Below, in pieces: positions 20,471 to 31,524 of a DNA stretch of 64,000 nucleotides. The notes beneath the pieces are model-generated. The model searched no databases, was not told the origin of the DNA, and saw only the letters and a list, made by a program, of their open reading frames with translations. Within the stretch, counting starts at the first letter, position 1. Each line of letters opens with the position of its first letter. The translations under genes were made by a program, and so were the position numbers. Source of the stretch: Azolla caroliniana (Eukaryota > Polypodiophyta); NCBI GenBank assembly GCA_043228905.1, contig JBHGNT010000013.1, forward strand, positions 8,370,001-8,434,000. The letters run 5' to 3'.

Positions 20471-21245
20471 ATTATTAAATGAGGATGTTGTTAATTGTAT
20501 AAACAAGATTGTAGCATTAATTGCATAATACAAACATATACACTTGCTTCCAATGGTTGTCCATTCGATGGAGATATGAATCACAAGTGCATTGAACCTC
20601 TTTTTGAACATCTATGGAAATTGATGATGTCTCATTTTGAGGTTAACCAAGTGCCATGCTCATAAATCACATGTGGAGCATTTGGGGCCATGGTAGAAGT
20701 CAATTAATTATGACATCTACGACGTCTCAAGTAATGTGTCTAGGAAAGAGATTTGTTGGAAGAGAAATGGAATGAGATAGTTTAAAGCGAGAGGAGCGAA
20801 ATAGCCATAGATACTATCTCGAAAGAAAGAACTACAAACTATCATGCCAAATCGCCAGTGGATGTGATCGATTGAGAGATATGGGTCTGTTGATGAGAGA
20901 GTCATTGATAATTAGTTCCATCTATTTTATGATTCTATGACATTACACGTGATATAAATCCGTTTTGTGAGTAAACGGTAAGAGTGATGTTGATTGAGCA
21001 TCACTTTTGAGGATAATGTTGGGAACCACATGAATTGCATAATTAGTGCTCGGTAATTACGTATGGAAGGATGGCCATCGTCATCATTTTCTTGTCGTGA
21101 GATAATTAACGCATCTACAAAAAGAAAGAAAGAAAGTAATGAGTGTGCTTGACCATTTCCTTTCCTTCAACTTCTCACGATATATCATCTCTCTCTCTCT
21201 CTCTATCGACTATATACATACCATCGTGGGTGTGTGTGTGTGTGT
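20471..21245. other. Intergenic DNA upstream of the pectinesterase
   Basis: AT-rich and without a convincing gene. Short CT and GT runs begin at about 21187. It may include distal regulatory sequence of the pectinesterase gene, but no specific site can be named. Confidence 0.4.
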
Positions 21246-21430
21246 AAAACATATATATTTTCGTCTATATTGTCATTCCAATCAATATGTACAGATAGAT
21301 ACAGATTATGTACATACATACATAGTAGTGTGTAGAATATGTGTATAAAACATATATATTCTCTTCTTTATTGTCATTCCAATCAATATGTACAGATAGA
21401 TAGAGATTACATCCATAGTAGTGTGTAGAA
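21246..21430. repeat. Direct repeat in the pectinesterase upstream region
   Basis: Two copies (21246-21337 and 21347-21430) share a ttgtcattccaatcaatatg core, a GATA-rich segment and the tag tagtgtgtagaa at the end. They lie about 250-430 bases before the start codon, within the likely promoter. CA and CT microsatellites follow at about 21450-21492. Confidence 0.8.
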
Positions 21431-21576
21431 CGTGGCAACAACCATCACCTCCACACCACACACACACACACACACTCTCTCTCTCTCTCTCTGAGTCTGC
21501 CCACCTGCTACTTAAACAGGCCCCCGTCCTTGCTGCCTTTCTCATCATCATCATACATCAAAGTATTCGCTGCATC

Positions 21577-21617
21577 ATAGATAGATAGATAGATAGATAG
21601 GTAGATAGATAGATAGA
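21577..21617. repeat. GATA microsatellite in the likely 5' leader
   Basis: About ten ATAG/GATA units, 60 bases before the pectinesterase ATG, followed by a GGGAGA repeat that abuts the start codon. The frame is open through the GGGAGA repeat but has no ATG there. Confidence 0.85.
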
Positions 21618-21675
21618 AGCCATTGATATATTTACATAGGGAGTGGGAGAGGGAGAGGGAGAGGGAGAGGGAGGC

Positions 21676-22278
21676 ATGGCGTTATCCATGAGCTCAGTGC
21701 TGGCATCATGGTTGTTATGTATCATCCTTGTGGTTGTGGTTGTGGTTGTGGCTGTTGATGGCAACAGGGTGGTACCTCAGAGCTTCGATGGGTGGGTCGA
21801 GGAGGAGGTGAGAGGTTACCAGCCGGACAACCACGACACAAACTTTAGGCAGATCCTGAAAGATAGCCAAAAGAAGGCCTATCACCTGTTCCCCAGGCGT
21901 TCATTGGCCACTGCAGCCGCCAACAGCACTACCAGCCCCACAGTCATCGTGGTAGCCAAGGATGGTTCCGGCAATTTCCGGAAGGTGCAGTCGGCTATCA
22001 ACAGCGTGCCCACTCTAAACACCAAACGTGTGATTATCTACGTCAAGAACGGCATCTACAACGAGAAGATCGTTATCCCCTCCGGCAAGAACTTCATCAC
22101 ACTCAGAGGCCAGAGTGCGGCCGGCACTTACCTCCAATGGAGCGACACCGCTTATGCTCTCGACAAGAATGGACAGCCCCTCGGCACGTATGCCAGTGCC
22201 TCGGTCGCCATTGAAGCCAACGACTTCATCGCCACCAGCATTTCCTTCAAGGTACCCAAAAAAAGAAAAACAATCCAC

Positions 22279-22327
<49 letters not shown>

Positions 22328-23080
22328 CATCCACACCTTTTATCCATTCTCGCTTTTAACTATATAACTTACTTACATCCTCCTCTCCACATACTATACT
22401 ATACTATGCTAGAACACTGCTCGCCACCCGGCCCCAGGTGCAGTGAACAAGCAGGCAGTCGCTCTCCGAGTACAAGGTGACAGGGTAGCTTTCTACAACT
22501 GCAGCTTCTACGGCGCTCAGGGCACTCTTTACGATAAAGAAGGTCGCCATTACTACAACAATTGCTACATCGAGGGCTCCATCGATGTCATCTTTGGAGA
22601 TGCCCGCTCTCTCTTTTTTGTATGTAGCTATAACTGTTGTAAACTCATCAATATCAATGAATTAATCAAATGAGGCTTATAATTTTCCCCGTGTTGTTTG
22701 TTTCCTTCCTTCTCTGTCCAGGGATGCCAGATTCACTCCATCGCCACTACCTATGGTTCCATCTCGGCACAAAAACGTTTGTCGGCAGCTTCCAACACCG
22801 GCTACTCCTTCGTGTCGTGCACTGTGACTGGCACTGGCTCCATCTACCTTGGAAGAGCCTGGGGTGCCTACTCCCGCATTGTCTTCGCCTACACCAAGCT
22901 TGCCAACATCATCCGGCCCGAGGGCTGGGACGACTTCGGTGTCCCCGCAAGTCAAAAGTGAGTTTGCCTCCTCTCCCCCCCCTGCCATTATTCCACTCTT
23001 CTTCTTCCGGCATATATGTACATATATGTTTCCACCATTATTCGAGTCTTCTTCTTCCTCCATATACATATACTGTACTG

Positions 23081-23114
<34 letters not shown>

Positions 23115-23335
23115 TCTTTCTGTCGAAAGTTGGAACACCTTATAGCCTTTAACTCCACCACCATGCAAATTATGAACTTTAATGCAGGACTGTGTTCTAT
23201 GGCGAGTACAAATGCACCGGCCTTGGATCCAACCGCAGCGGTCGTGTCTCATGGTCTCGCAGCCTCACGGATCTGCAAGCCAAGCCATTCCTCAGTATCA
23301 CCTTCATCGATGGTCAGCAATGGCTCCCCAAGTGA
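21676..23335 (+). CDS. Pectinesterase (pectin methylesterase), catalytic Asp replaced
   Basis: Four exons, all GT-AG: 21676-22251, 22413-22619, 22722-22957, 23188-23335; 388 residues. Secreted cell-wall enzyme family (carbohydrate esterase 8) that removes methyl groups from homogalacturonan. A hydrophobic segment at residues 8-26 fits a signal peptide; no PME-inhibitor prodomain is present, as in the short group of plant PMEs. Motifs: GIYNEKI, QAVAL (Gln206), GAQGTL (Gln228, Gly229), SIDVIFG (nucleophile Asp250), LGRAW (Arg306, Trp308). The family has GxQDTL; here the acid/base Asp is Gly229 (GGC at 22521-22523). Spacing 206-228-229-250 matches carrot PME 113-135-136-157. The gene is otherwise intact, so it is either catalytically dead or very impaired, or this base is an error. 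The ATG at 21676 is the first in frame; a second lies at 21688. Confidence 0.92.
22282..22324. repeat. (CT)n microsatellite in pectinesterase intron 1
   Basis: About 21 uninterrupted CT units within the 161-bp first intron (22252-22412). Confidence 0.9.
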
Positions 23336-24660
23336 TCCCATCATCCGACCCACCAACACATGCATGGATCAACCCATGCTAATTTATACCCACTGATTGA
23401 CCGACCAACCTTGACGCTCTCACTTAATCGGTAATCCTATCATAATATTACCTATCATAAAATAAGACACCCGATGAGAAGTGCCATTCATTCATGTCTC
23501 CCATTGTCCATTCGAGTACATTGGGACTCCTTTTAACTATGGAATTTTCTTGTAACTCCCACACCACCCACATGTCTACACGGACACACGAAACACATCC
23601 CAATCCGTGTAGTGTGTGTCGTGCATTTCTACTTCTAATTGTTTAAGCAAAAATTTTAAGCTATTTTCTTTGTTCATCTCTATAGATGCTCATTGCCAGA
23701 TTGCATTGGATACATATTGTGTGTTCGTTAGAGATTATCCAATATGATTGCGATAAGATGAGACATTCAGATAAGACATGCAAATTTCAATTGATGAGTG
23801 GCATTTGCATTATGGAGTAATAATAATACACATCGTCTAGCAATGGCATAAACATTGCGCTACCTCACCAAAGTATACAATGTACGTGATTACTAAGTGA
23901 TTTCTCTATCTATAGTAGAATTTGGTGCATAAATAACTTCTGGCATTTTAGGGCCAAAATCTAGTAATTGTGCATTGCATAAGATGTGGACCATGTTGAC
24001 GAATACATGTTTTTGTGGTTCAAAACCATGCCAATTAAGCTGGATGCATTTACATAATTATTTTTACAAATCTATTTTGCTCAAACTTTAGCAAATCAAC
24101 TTATAAACCATCAAGTGGATCTTTGTCTTCAAGCAAAATCCGGTCAACTTATAAACCATCAAGTGGATCTTTGTCATCAAGCTAAACCGATTTGACATTA
24201 TTTCTTCATTGGAGAAAGTTTAACCAAAAGATCTTTTGACCATGATTGGGTGTTTGCCCATCTTTCCCTGCTTTGTTTGCATGTATAATAAATATGTATA
24301 CTTCTAGTCCCAAAATGTGATCCCAATAGTGTCATCCTATCTTATAGGTGCTTTCTAGCATTCTATTACATGGCTCTAATACCTGACAAAATTTACCAGA
24401 TCTAAGAGATCTATTACAACAAGCCATTCAATGACAAGGATTATCTTCCACTTAAACAATATAGAAAACACAATTGCCTATTTTTAGCCAATGTATCTTT
24501 AGTGCGAATCCCAAGGATGGACCGCATATCAGTACTTTCGAAATGAAGATCATTGCAAGTGGCAATTTAAAATGTCATTTACATTTCCAGATCTACTACT
24601 ATCCATAATCAATGGTATCAACCATCCATTCTTATTTAACCTGAGATGATTGTCATCAAA
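23336..24660. other. Intergenic DNA downstream of the pectinesterase
   Basis: AT-rich spacer without a supported gene. The first 150-300 bases probably hold the 3' UTR, but I see no unambiguous poly(A) signal. A 48-bp direct repeat lies at 24096-24190. Confidence 0.5.
24096..24190. repeat. 48-bp direct repeat
   Basis: Two adjacent copies starting at 24096 and 24144, sharing the phrase tcaacttataaaccatcaag and differing at a few bases. Confidence 0.85.
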
Positions 24661-24718
24661 AGACTCAATAGGGGAATGGTAGAAGAGAGCGACAGTCTCT
24701 CTCTCTCCCTCTCTCTCT

Positions 24719-25389
24719 TTGCCTTCTCTTCAAGAAACCATAAACAAGCAAAGTGAAGAGATTGGGATACTAATGAAAGATAACGCTAAGCTCCAAATAG
24801 TTACCCTTGACAATGAAGGCCTTAAGAAAATTGTTGCAAAACTTGAAGAAGAGATTCAAGAATGGAAAAGAGTTTCTTTCGAAACAAATGAGCGCCTCGA
24901 CAAGATTGAGTTAAAGGAAGCACTAAAGGAAGAAACAATGGATACGATGTGGCGGGATGTAAGTGACATGAAAAAATGTATGCACGACGAAATCATGGGC
25001 CAATGTATGTGGTATCAAACTCATCTTTTATGCATGTGATGAATATAGAAAGCATAGATGCTCGAGAATTGAAAGAACACGAACGAAGATCAAAGAACAT
25101 TGTCAACCGTGGGATTAAAGAGGAGCATCCCTCGTAAAGGCCATTGGTGAAATTTTTAGCATGCATTATGGTATGTTGGATGTGACTGTATATGTGGCAC
25201 ACCGAGTTGGGAAACATGGTGTTACTCGCTCTAGAGAAAGGCCTATTGTATGCACAATGACGGATAATGCAAAGCCGCGGATCATACTCGAAAATAGTTG
25301 GGTATACCTCAAATGTACACAATACTTTGTGAGTGAAGATCATACTATCTCACAACAAAATGCCCATCATAAAGCATATGAAGAATGAT
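24719..25389 (+). pseudogene. LINE ORF1-like protein (coiled coil plus RNA-binding)
   Basis: A first open stretch (24719-25039) is a heptad-rich, strongly charged helix (KLQIVTLDNEGLKKIVAKLE and onward), which predicts a coiled coil. After a frame change come ELKEHERRSKNIVNRGIKEE and, at 25161-25388, VTVYVAHRVGKHG, RPIVCTMTDNAKPRIILEN and a basic, glutamine-rich end with SQQNA and KAYEE. Coiled coil, RRM-like core and C-terminal domain in this order recall L1-type (type II) ORF1p. It precedes the endonuclease at 25440, as ORF1 does in L1. Several stops show that it is dead. The call is from motif layout only. Confidence 0.6.
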
Positions 25390-25439
25390 TGAAAAATAAG
25401 GTTAAGGGTTTGCCTAAAGATGGAAATGTAGGCAAATAG

Positions 25440-25889
25440 GGACACGTGACATAGGAGACTAACCCACGTCTTTTACGACCATGCTTTTGGAATTGCAATG
25501 GATACCCATGGAATGCAGGATTTGTCATAGAGGAGTTCACGGATGACTCGGATATCACTCTTCTTGTTGAAACATGGGAGCATGACACTCAAAGGATTCA
25601 AGGTTTACGTAACTATAATGTACACTCTTTGATATGGAAAAAAAATTCCAAAAGAAAGAAGAGGACAAGGAGGGGTGGCATGTTTGATTAAAAAAGAAAT
25701 AGAGAAATATGTGTCAATCGTAAAAAATGATGAGCATAATTGCTACATATAGCTCAAAATAGAAACACCTAATGATTTCCCCACTTTTGTAGCTGGATGT
25801 TACATTCCTCATCAAGATTCTAACTTTTATGCTTGTTTGGATAAAGATGAACCTTTTGTTGATGGAATAAAGATGAACCTTTCAGTCGG
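25440..25889 (+). pseudogene. LINE endonuclease (EEP) N-terminal part
   Basis: Broken frames carry FWNCNGYPWNAG, DSDITLLVETWEHD, then GLRNYNVHSLIW and, after a frame change, a basic stretch that reads KRGQGGVACLIKKEIEKYV in the sense frame and ends near CYIPHQDSNFYACLDKDEPF. WNCNG (Asn) and the ETW (Glu) block are the first metal-binding motifs of the LINE AP-endonuclease. The protein is cut at 25890 by the Gypsy-5 LTR; no reverse transcriptase follows. The second half is repeated at 30100-30396. Confidence 0.7.
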
Positions 25890-26352
25890 TGTAGCCAGAT
25901 CGCTTATTAGAGATATGATCTAATGTAAGCGTATGATAAGGAGAAAAGAATGATAGATAGATAGATAGAAAGGAGAGAGAGAAAGAAGGGTGCCGATCCA
26001 CCCGAGCGAAGGGATCGAGACGGACTCGAGCCTCGATCAGCGTCCCATACCACCGCCGTGGCGTCGAGTTGTACTTGGTGCTGGCCCTCGCTACAAGAGT
26101 TGAACCACCACGAAACAGAGTCTCGACATAGTCAAAATATGATGGAATGAGGGTAGCTAGGCCTCTTATTTATAGCGATACCCAAGGCCCCCAGGCAAGT
26201 TCACACTTGGCCTAATGGGTTGTCTCAATCCCGAGGATTAAAAGTAATCCTCCCATTCTTTACACTCTCGTTTAACCCTCACACTTATCCACATGTATAG
26301 AATACTACGGTAAATTATCACCACGGAATATTATATGGTCATGCCCGTAACA
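25890..26352 (-). repeat. Gypsy-5 3' LTR, copy 1
   Basis: 463 bp, TGTAGCCAGA...CCCGTAACA on the plus strand. On the minus strand it follows a TTTAAAGAGGGGGAGTA polypurine tract (26353-26370), so it is a 3' LTR. Inserted in the LINE endonuclease. Confidence 0.85.
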
Positions 26353-27018
26353 TACTCCCCCTCTTTAAAACATTGCACTCTGGCAATGGAAAGTTAAGGA
26401 AGTTAGTTTTGAGAGTATTTTCGCGTTCCCATGTGACATCTTTTATTGATTTATACATCCATTTTATTTTAAATTCTCGGATTTCTATAGTATGTAATTT
26501 TTTTTGTTTTAACATCAAGAATTCTTTCTGGCACATGTGGTTTAGAAGATAATTCTTCAGAAGTAAACAAAGTTTCAATTGTAACTATATTGTCGCCAGA
26601 ACCTAGAAGTTCTTTTAGACGACTCACATGAAAAACTGGATGAATTTCAACACCATCAAGAAGAGCGAGACGATAAGCTGATGACCCAATGCGTTTGAGG
26701 ATTGTAAAAGGTCCACAAAACCGTGGGGCTAACTTAGCGCACTAACCCTTAGACAATGTCTTAGAATTGTGAGGTACACATAAAAATACCTTCTGTCTAG
26801 GGTTGAATACACGAGGTTGCCTATGATGATCAACATAAAAACGCGCTCTATCTTGAGTAGTTGTTATATTATCTCGTGCAATATGCAACATATCTTGCAT
26901 ATCCCGAAGAAAGTTTTGCGTACTTCACAACTCATCATGATGTATATTAACATCAATCGGGGCTCATGGCTGAAAACCATACATCAACATAAAAGGACTA
27001 TATCCTATCGATGTATGC
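26353..27018 (-). pseudogene. Gypsy-5 integrase C-terminus and chromodomain, copy 1
   Basis: Minus-strand frames carry the post-core integrase region (NFLRDMQDMLHIARDNITTT, PRQKVFL), the GPF-type block CGPFTILKRIGSSAYRLALL, HPVFHVSRLKELLG, then a chromodomain-like end (IREFKIKWMYKSIKDVTWER). Frameshifts separate the blocks. Together they place Gypsy-5 among the chromoviruses. The fragment ends at 27018, the duplication edge, where the Gypsy-6 region begins. Confidence 0.75.
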
Positions 27019-27087
27019 ATTAGGAGACTCAGATGCAACAACAATAACAACTGGAAGGAATAGACCCAACACAACAATAGAGGACGT

Positions 27088-27525
27088 TGTCATGAAGACA
27101 TACATTTTGGCCTTACAAAGATTCGAGCCCAAGACGTGTTCGTCTATATGTTAGACCTTTAACCATTATAATAACATATATGATGTATAATTATAATAAA
27201 TGTATTATTAGTTATTACAAGATATTTAGAGTATTCTACAACATTCTAGGATATTCCATGATTATATTAAATATCATACATATCTAAAATATTCTAGAAC
27301 ATTCTAGAATACTCCATAAGGACCTATAAATAGGTGTCTATTCATTTATCACAACTCATTTAGTTCAACACCAGTTTGTAGCCCCTTAGCCTACTCTTTG
27401 TAATCCTTGCTCTCTTATAATATAACCTCTCTTTCCATTTCTAGTGTTCTGTGTGTGTGTGTGTGTGTGTGTGTGTACGTTCTAAAGTCATCTTATCTTT
27501 CTCTCTCCTATTCTCAAGTCTCGAT
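27088..27525 (+). repeat. Gypsy-6 5' LTR
   Basis: Starts TGTCATGAAGAC, contains a tRNA-like block on the minus strand (about 27117-27175), a repeated attctagaa phrase, a TATA-type cctataaatagg phrase at about 27324 and a GT microsatellite (27451-27476). It is related to the Gypsy-4 LTR, which has the same start and layout. The 3' limit is approximate. Confidence 0.7.
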
Positions 27526-27604
27526 AGTTTGAACCGAATATCTCTCTTTTCTTCTTCTTATATTAACCTTATTCAAGAAAATCTAGCAATTTTCTCTCAT
27601 AACT

Positions 27605-28664
27605 ATGGAGTCCGTCAGCAAGCAAGAATATATGTGTGTTCTCTCCGAGCTCGACATGCTAACAACCAAATTTGTGGCACTGGAGCATGAAAATCAAAGA
27701 TTTTTGGGAGACCTACAACAAGTAAGTGTTGAGAAAGTACAACAGTATGAAGAATTATCTCAACAGGTGCATCAATTAGAGACTACTCTATTGCAACGAC
27801 AAGCGGCGGAAGTTCAAACCTTGCCGAAGGAACCCAAGATTAGTCTGCCCGCCAAGTTTGATGGTACAAGGTCTCAATTTTGTGGATTTTTAAATCAGGT
27901 ATGGTTTGTGATTAAATTGCATCCTAGCCGTTATCCAACTAATGTTGCTCATGTGGGACTAGTTGCTACCTTGTTAACGGGTACCGCATTTGCGTGGTTT
28001 GCACCACTCTGAGAGAAGCACTCACCATTATTAAAAGATTTTGAAGGGTTTATTAATGAGTTCCAAGCCAAATTTGGAGACACCGATAGTATGAGGACAG
28101 TAATAATCAAAATTCGATGATTACGACAAGGAGATCGTCGTGCTTCCGCTTATGCTGCAGATTTTCGCCTTCTAGCATTGATATTCCATGGGACGAGGCA
28201 GCGTTAATGGATCAATTTCGTCAAGGTCTGCGCAATGATGTGAAGGATTTACTTCTTACCTTCCATGATGATCCAAAATCTCTTACTGAAGTAGTAAGTC
28301 GGGTCGTGCAATGTGACAATCGCTTATTTGAGCCCCATTTTGAGCGCCAACAAATGTTACGCTTCTGATCAACAGAAACATATGCTTCGGTGGTCGCAAC
28401 TCCACCCCAAGTATCAAAGTCAAGTGTGGTGGAAGGCCCTACTCCACAATGGAAATCGAGACAACATGACATTGAGGACCATTATCGGATGCTGAAAGCA
28501 ACGACGACGAGCGAATTGTGTATGCCTCTATTGTGGTGGTCCTGGGCATACTGTTGTGACTTGTCCACATAAACCACGACGACAAGTTAACCAAGTGCTC
28601 ATGACAATTCCAGCTCAATTTTTGCTCCGCCTTCTCGTAACCCAAGTAGGCCTAGTAGTCCCAT
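27605..28664 (+). pseudogene. Gypsy-6 gag
   Basis: MESVSKQEYMCVLSELDMLT starts a coiled-coil-like N-terminus, followed by a sushi/Tcn1-type capsid block (PAKFDGTRSQFCGFLNQVWF, LVATLLTGTAFAWFAPL), later WDEAALMDQFRQGLRNDVKD, and a CCHC knuckle C-LYC-GGPGHTVVTC near 28515-28560. Stops at 28010 and later, and frameshifts, interrupt it. It is clearly the same family as Gypsy-4 (51852 onward). At about 28664 the sequence runs into an inverted LTR rather than protease. Confidence 0.8.
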
Positions 28665-28713
28665 AGTCGAGACTTGAGAATAGGAGAGAGAAAGATAAGA
28701 TGACGATAGAAGG

Positions 28714-28755
<42 letters not shown>

Positions 28756-28900
28756 ACTAGAAATAGAAAGAGAGTTTATAATATAAGAGAGCAAGGATTA
28801 CAAAGAGTAGGCTAAGGGGCTACAAATTGGTGTTGAACCAAATGAGTTGTGATGAATGAATAGACACCTATTTATAGGTCCTTATGGGGTATTCTACATA
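28665..28900 (-). repeat. Inverted partial LTR of Gypsy-6
   Basis: The reverse complement of the inner part of 27310-27525, including the cctataaatagg phrase and the mirrored CA microsatellite at 28717-28753. It belongs to the minus-strand integrase at 28872-30098, whose last codons run into it. Confidence 0.8.
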
Positions 28901-30098
28901 TCACATATGGGCCAAAACGTTGATAATCCAATTTGCAGCAAAGTCGGGTTGTTTTAATGCGACCTTGTAAAAGCCATACTTGATCTACCACTTGAAATGT
29001 AGTTGATGAATCGCGTCGATGACGATCGGCAACCTTCTGTTGAGTGTTTTGAGCATCACATAAATGGTGCAAAAAGATATCTTGAACTTCTTGGAGTCGG
29101 ATGAGCCGATCTTCAGCATTCGGGTTTGTCGAGAGTTCGGGATGTTCAAGCATAGTCCAACGAGGATGGTACCCAATGTTTGCAGAAAATGGGGAATATC
29201 CAGTAAAAGAATGTTCTAAGTTGTTGTAAGCAAATTCTGCCAAATGTAATAGATCAACCCAATCATCTTGTTGATAGTTGACAAAACAACGAAGATATTG
29301 TTCTACTGTTTGGTTGGTGCACTCACTCTGTCCGTTACTTTCTAGATGGTAGCCGGAAGAGAGTTTGCAAGAAGTATGTAAGAATTTGAACATGTGTTGT
29401 CAAAATTTTGAGATGAACTAGGGACCCCGATCACTGATAATATCATCAGGAAGACCATGATGCTGAAACACCTTTTGTATGAGTAACTACTCGGTTGTCT
29501 CTTGGCTCGTAATGGCCTTTGTGCAGGGAAGAAAATGGGTCATCTTGGTAGAAAGATGTACTACCGTGAGAATAGAATCAAAACCCTTGGAAGGTGGTAG
29601 ATCCATAATGAAGTCCAATGAAATAGATTTCCATGGACTCTCAGGAATAGGCATTGGCTGTAATAAGCCATATGGATGATGTCGAGGTTTTTTGGATCGG
29701 CAACATGTATCACAACTACAAACATAATCCGTAACAAAATGGGGAAGTCGTGGCCACCAATACCTTCGAGAAATTAACGCCAAAGTCTTGTGGATGCCGA
29801 AATGTCCAGCCATTGGTGTGTCATGACATTGTTGCAAGACTTCGAGTCGAGAATGACCATCAAGCACATATAAGAGATTTTGTCGAAAAAGTAAACCATC
29901 ATGCCAATTGAACTGGTTGTAGTCTTGATGAGGATTTTGAGATTGTGAACAAGAAGCATGATCTGGGATAATATGGTTCAGAATGTCTTGGGTGAATTCA
30001 TCAGTCTCAATATGCTCCCGAATGGAGTCCAGAAGACTTGAATCCCTGGGTGTGTCTATAGCATGAAATGCCATTAGTCGTAGACGGTTAGGACCCAA
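28872..30098 (-). pseudogene. Gypsy-6 integrase
   Basis: Two minus-strand frames. 30098-29487: zinc domain (QCHDTPMAGHFGIHKTL ... CSCDTCCRS) and integrase core start (SPWKSISLDFIMDLPPSKGF, VVHLSTKMTHFLPCTKAI). 29393-28872: GYHLESNGQSECTNQTVEQY with the catalytic Glu region, then YQQDDWVDLLHLAEFAYNN, a basic block and the GPY module YQRFGPYVI, at which the frame fuses into LTR sequence and stops. No chromodomain remains, though the related Gypsy-4 has one. The orientation is opposite to the gag at 27605. Confidence 0.85.
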
Positions 30099-30099
30099 G

Positions 30100-31524
30100 A
30101 GGATTCAAGGTTTACGTAACTATAATGTACACTCTTTGATATGGGAAAAAAATTCCAAAAGAAAGAAGAGGACAAGGAGGGGTGGCATGTTTGATTAAAA
30201 AAGAAATAGAGAAATATGTGTCAATCGTAAAAAATGATGAGTATAATTGCTACATATAGCTCAAAATAGAAACACCTAATGATTTCCCCACTTTTGTAGC
30301 TGGATGTTACATTCCTCATCAAGATTCTAACTTTTATGCTTGTTTGGATAAAGATGAACCTTTTGTTGATGGAATAAAGATGAACCTTTCAGTCGGTGTA
30401 GCCAGATCGCTTATTAGAGATATGATCTAATGTAAGCGTATGATAAGGAGAAAAGAATGATAGATAGATAGATAGAAAGGAGAGAGAGAAAGAAGGGTGC
30501 CGATCCACCCGAGCGAAGGGATCGAGACGGACTCGAGCCTCGATCACCGTCCCATACACCGCCGTGGCGTCGAGTTGTACTTGGTGCTGGCCCTCGCTAC
30601 AAGAGTTGAACCACCACGAAACAGAGTCTCGACATAGTCAAAATATGATGGAATGAGGGTAGCTAGGCCTCTTATTTATAGCGATACCCAAGGCCCCCAG
30701 GCAAGTTCACACTTGGCCTAATGGGTTGTCTCAATCCCGAGGATTAAAAGTAATCCTCCCATTCTTTACACTCTCGTTTAACCCTCACACTTATCCACAT
30801 GTATAGAATACTACGGTAAATTATCACCACGGAATATTATATGGTCATGCCCGTAACATACTCCCCCTCTTTAAAACATTGCACTCTAGCAATGGAAAGT
30901 TAAGGAAGTTAGTTCTGAGAGTATTTTCGCGTTCCCATGTGGCATCTTTTATTGATTTATACATCCATTTTATTTTAAATTCTAGGATTTCTATAGTATG
31001 TAATTTTTTTTGTTTTAACATCGAGAATTCTTTCTGGTACATGTGGTTTAGAAGATAATTCTTTAGAAGTAAACAGAGTTTCAGTTGTAACTATATTGTC
31101 GCCAGAACCTAGAAGTTCTTTTAGACGACTCACATGAAAAACTGGATGAATTTCAACACCATCAAGAAGAGCGAGACGATAAGCTGATGACCCAATGCGT
31201 TTGAGGACTGTAAAAGGTCCACAAAACCGTGGGGCTAACTTAGCGCACTAACCCTTAGACAATGTCTTAGAATTGTGAGGTACACGTAAAAATACCTTCT
31301 GTCTAGGGTTGAATACACGAGGTTGCCTATGATGATCGGCATAAAAACGCGCTCTATCTTGAGTAGTTGTTATATTATCTCGTGCAATATGCAACATATC
31401 TTGCATATCCCGAAGAAAGTTTTGCGTACTTTGCAACTCATCATGATGTATATTAACATCAATCGGGGCTCATGGTTGAAAACCATACATCAACATAAAA
31501 GGACTATATCCTATCGATGTATGC
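30100..31524. repeat. Segmental duplication, copy 2
   Basis: 1425 bp matching 25593-27018 with about 1% difference by eye. Holds the LINE scrap 30100-30396, the LTR 30397-30858 and the Gypsy-5 3' end. Unlike copy 1 it continues at 31525 into the rest of Gypsy-5, so this copy is the original context on that side. Confidence 0.9.
30397..30858 (-). repeat. Gypsy-5 3' LTR, copy 2
   Basis: 462 bp, same limits as 25890-26352. The adjoining polypurine tract on the minus strand confirms that it is a 3' LTR. Confidence 0.85.

Larger units (their letters stand above)
25593..27018. repeat. Segmental duplication, copy 1
   Basis: 1426 bp nearly identical to 30100-31524 (offset 4507 then 4506). It includes a LINE endonuclease scrap, the Gypsy-5 LTR and the Gypsy-5 integrase C-terminus with chromodomain. 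The edges are sharp: the left one inside the LINE, the right one inside integrase. Confidence 0.9.

Noticed and set aside
21643-21675. Upstream extension of the pectinesterase (GEGEGEGEGG)
   Set aside because: It would start at GTG in a GGGAGA microsatellite; the first ATG is at 21676 and gives a proper signal peptide.
22677-23252. Minus-strand open frame of 191 codons
   Set aside because: Antisense to the pectinesterase exons and across its introns.
24719-25039. Small host coiled-coil protein
   Set aside because: Followed by LINE ORF1 C-terminal motifs and an endonuclease in proper order, so it is better explained as LINE ORF1.
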